Shown here piece by piece: positions 33,989 through 35,750 of a stretch of 35,750 nt of DNA. Every line of letters starts with the position of its first letter. Positions within the stretch are counted from its first letter, which is position 1. The notes beneath the pieces were generated by a model. That model was not told the origin of the DNA and searched no databases. It saw only the letters and a program-made list of their open reading frames with translations. Source of the DNA: CAZBRS01 sp964494475 (GTDB lineage Bacteria; Myxococcota_A; UBA9042; CAZBRS01); NCBI GenBank assembly GCA_964494475.1, contig CAZBRS010000059.1:1-35750 (forward strand), written 5' to 3'. Position numbers and translations under genes: made by a program.

Positions 33989-35750
33989 CGAAGCGCATCG
34001 GGAACCGCTACGACGTCGTCCGCGAGCTCGGCCGCGGGGGCATGGCCGAGGTCGTGCTGGCCCGCGACACGCTGCTCGACCGCGACGTGGCGGTGAAGAT
34101 CCTCTACCCCCACCTGACGCGCGACGAGGAGGGCAGGCGCCGCTTCCAGCGCGAAGCCCAGGCCACGGCTCGCCTGCGCCACGAGAACATCGTCGAGGTC
34201 TACGACTACTCGGGCGACGAGTCGGCCGAGATGTACCTGGTGGCCGAGTACATCGACGGGCGCACGCTGCGCGACCTGGTCGACGAGGACCCGCCCGCGG
34301 TGCCCGAGATCGGCGCCATGATCGTGCACGAGGTCCTGCGGGGCCTCGAGGCAGCCCACGCCGAGGGCATCATTCACCGCGACATCAAGCCCGAGAACGT
34401 CATGCTGAGCCGCGAAGGCCGCGTGAAGCTCATGGACTTCGGGATCGCGCGGCTCGCGAACCTCGAGTCCTTCACCCAGACCGACGTGCTCATCGGCTCG
34501 CCCCTCTACATGGCCCCCGAGCAGATCGAGGAGGGCCAGGTCGACCACCGCGCCGACCTGTTCGCCGCCGGCACGCTGCTGTACTTCGCGACCACCGGGG
34601 CGCTGCCCTTCCAGGCCGAGACCGCGCCCAAGGTGCTGCGCCGCATCTGCGCCGGGCGCTACCAGCCTCCCGACCAGATGTGCCCGGCCACGTGCGGGCC
34701 CCTGACGCGTATCATCGCGCGAGCGCTGCAGACCGATCGGGAGGCCCGCTACCAGAGCGCGGCCGAGTTCCGCGAGGCGCTGGCCGTCTACCTGGCCGAC
34801 CTGGGGCTGGTCGACGTACGCGCCGAGCTCACGCACTGGTTCCGCGACCCCGAGGCGTGGGTCGAGGCCTTCCGCGCGCGCCTGGTCCCGTTGCTCCTGG
34901 AGCGGGGCCGAAAGCTCCTGGCAGCGCGCCAGGTGGCGGCAGGCACCGACTGCCTGAACCGCGTGCTCACGGTGGCGCCCGAGCACGCCGAGGTGCTGGC
35001 GGTGCTGCGACGCAGCCAGCAGCGCGCGCGCCTGTTGCGCACGGCGCCCTGGATGGTGGGGCTCGCGCTCGGCGCCGTGGGGCTGGTGCTGCTCGCCACG
35101 TGGGTGCCCGGCTGGCTGCCCGACCGATCGAGCGGCCGCCCCCTGCTGTGGAGCCGCCTGGGCGCGCCCGTGCTGGCCGCGCTGCCGGTGCCGCGCGCCC
35201 ACGACCTGCGCGAGGCGCTGACCGCGCCCGCCGCGGGGCGACTGCGGCGGGCCCTCGAGCCCCGCCTGGCGGTCGTGGCCGACGCGCGCACCCCGCGCCC
35301 CGCGACGCCTGTCCCCACGCCGCGCGAGCAGGTCGCCGTGACCATCGTCCCCTACCCCCCCGCGGTCGAGGTGCAGGTCGACGGGCGGTCGGTCGGCAAA
35401 GGCCCGCGCCTCGACCTGCGCCTCACGCCCGGCCGTCACGAGGTGACCCTCACCCACCCGTCGTGCCCGGCGTGCCTGCCCACCACCTACCCCATCGAGG
35501 TCGATCCGAAGCGACCCAAGCACTTTCGCCTGGCCATCCGCTACGAGCCCATCCGCCTGGCCGTGAAGGGCCCTCAGACGGGCAAGGTCTTCGTCGACGG
35601 CGTACTGCGCGGCGCCACCAACGAAGAGCTGCGCGTGCCCGTGCGCAGCCTGGCGGCCCTGCCCCTCGACGTGGTCGTGCGCTGGGGCGATCGCGAAGAG
35701 AAGCGACGCGTGACCGCCCGGGCGGGCGAGAAGGTGTCGGTCGAGGTGCC
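33985..35750 (+). CDS. Hanks-type Ser/Thr protein kinase with TM segment and PEGA domains (3' truncated)
   Basis: 588 residues are visible from GTG 33985 (overlaps the GT stop as GTGA) to the window end; no stop is reached. Kinase domain about 10-275: Gly-rich loop ELGRGGMAEVVLA, VAVK with Lys38, HRDIKPEN with His131 and Asp133, DFG at 151-153, and GSPLYMAPEQ. All catalytic residues are present, so an active kinase is expected. A helical region follows (about 275-350), then one TM segment at about 354-375. The outer part has a PEGA domain (VEVQVDGRSVGKGP, LTPGRHEVTL) with a Cys pair HPSCPACLP, then a second PEGA-like unit (GKVFVDGVLRGATNEELR). It senses envelope signals and phosphorylates cytoplasmic targets; it is in one operon with the Cys-rich lipoprotein. 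Confidence 0.93.
   Translation, partial: MTKRIGNRYDVVRELGRGGMAEVVLARDTLLDRDVAVKILYPHLTRDEEGRRRFQREAQATARLRHENIVEVYDYSGDESAEMYLVAEYIDGRTLRDLVDEDPPAVPEIGAMIVHEVLRGLEAAHAEGIIHRDIKPENVMLSREGRVKLMDFGIARLANLESFTQTDVLIGSPLYMAPEQIEEGQVDHRADLFAAGTLLYFATTGALPFQAETAPKVLRRICAGRYQPPDQMCPATCGPLTRIIARALQTDREARYQSAAEFREALAVYLADLGLVDVRAELTHWFRDPEAWVEAFRARLVPLLLERGRKLLAARQVAAGTDCLNRVLTVAPEHAEVLAVLRRSQQRARLLRTAPWMVGLALGAVGLVLLATWVPGWLPDRSSGRPLLWSRLGAPVLAALPVPRAHDLREALTAPAAGRLRRALEPRLAVVADARTPRPATPVPTPREQVAVTIVPYPPAVEVQVDGRSVGKGPRLDLRLTPGRHEVTLTHPSCPACLPTTYPIEVDPKRPKHFRLAIRYEPIRLAVKGPQTGKVFVDGVLRGATNEELRVPVRSLAALPLDVVVRWGDREEKRRVTARAGEKVSVEV

Overview
The window is a compact, very GC-rich stretch of bacterial chromosome with no rRNA, prophage, insertion sequence or CRISPR array. 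Its style suggests a Myxococcota / Deltaproteobacteria-type Gram-negative. The signs are many lipoproteins with long Asp/Pro/Thr-rich spacers after the lipobox, a giant Cys-rich lipoprotein built from slime-mould-type (Dictyostelium) repeats, a thrombospondin type 3 calcium-binding lipoprotein, Hanks-type Ser/Thr kinases and periplasmic proteins with PEGA domains, and a good sigma-54-like promoter. This is an inference from architecture; no taxonomic marker was compared.

Layout. 1-4472 (+): a tightly packed operon with the 3' end of a PEGA protein (probably a kinase tail), a TPR/PEGA periplasmic protein, a propeller-like lipoprotein and a GT-C-type membrane protein. 4545-5015 (+): a RelE/ParE-type toxin-antitoxin pair with its own promoter. 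5088-8024 (-): a LolC/LolE-type permease with an enlarged periplasmic domain and an apparently leaderless start, followed by a secreted protein of unknown function. 8170-10894 (+): two lipoproteins, one with an SbsA-type Ig-like domain and one an NHL-type propeller. 11036-14689 (+): a three-subunit molybdenum hydroxylase of the xanthine dehydrogenase type in the order FAD, 2Fe-2S, molybdopterin subunit, under a clear sigma-70-type promoter. 14703-16260 (-): an HU/IHF-like protein followed by an outer-membrane barrel protein.

16414-22990 (+): secA, a cysE-type serine acetyltransferase, a small coiled-coil lipoprotein, and three translationally coupled genes: an isochorismatase-fold cysteine hydrolase, a thioredoxin-reductase-like flavoprotein without its CxxC pair, and an RlmN/Cfr-like radical SAM protein that has lost one of the two methyl-transfer cysteines. 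This trio is the best candidate here for an undescribed pathway. 22994-23920 (-): a secreted, probably barrel-forming protein with a sigma-54-like promoter. 24151-24669 (+): a cyclophilin. 24791-24912: a 21-bp palindromic bidirectional terminator that runs into the 3' end of tRNA-Pro(CGG), which lies just downstream of rpe (24931-25599, -).

25664-35750 (+): a four-gene operon with the TSP3 lipoprotein, the 1936-residue Cys-rich repeat lipoprotein, a family 2 glycosyltransferase and a transmembrane Ser/Thr kinase with PEGA domains that runs off the window. Envelope biology dominates: export (SecA), lipoprotein handling (Lol-type permease), at least six lipoproteins, two or three barrels, two glycosyltransferases and kinase signalling. 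No intergenic stretch exceeds about 230 bases.
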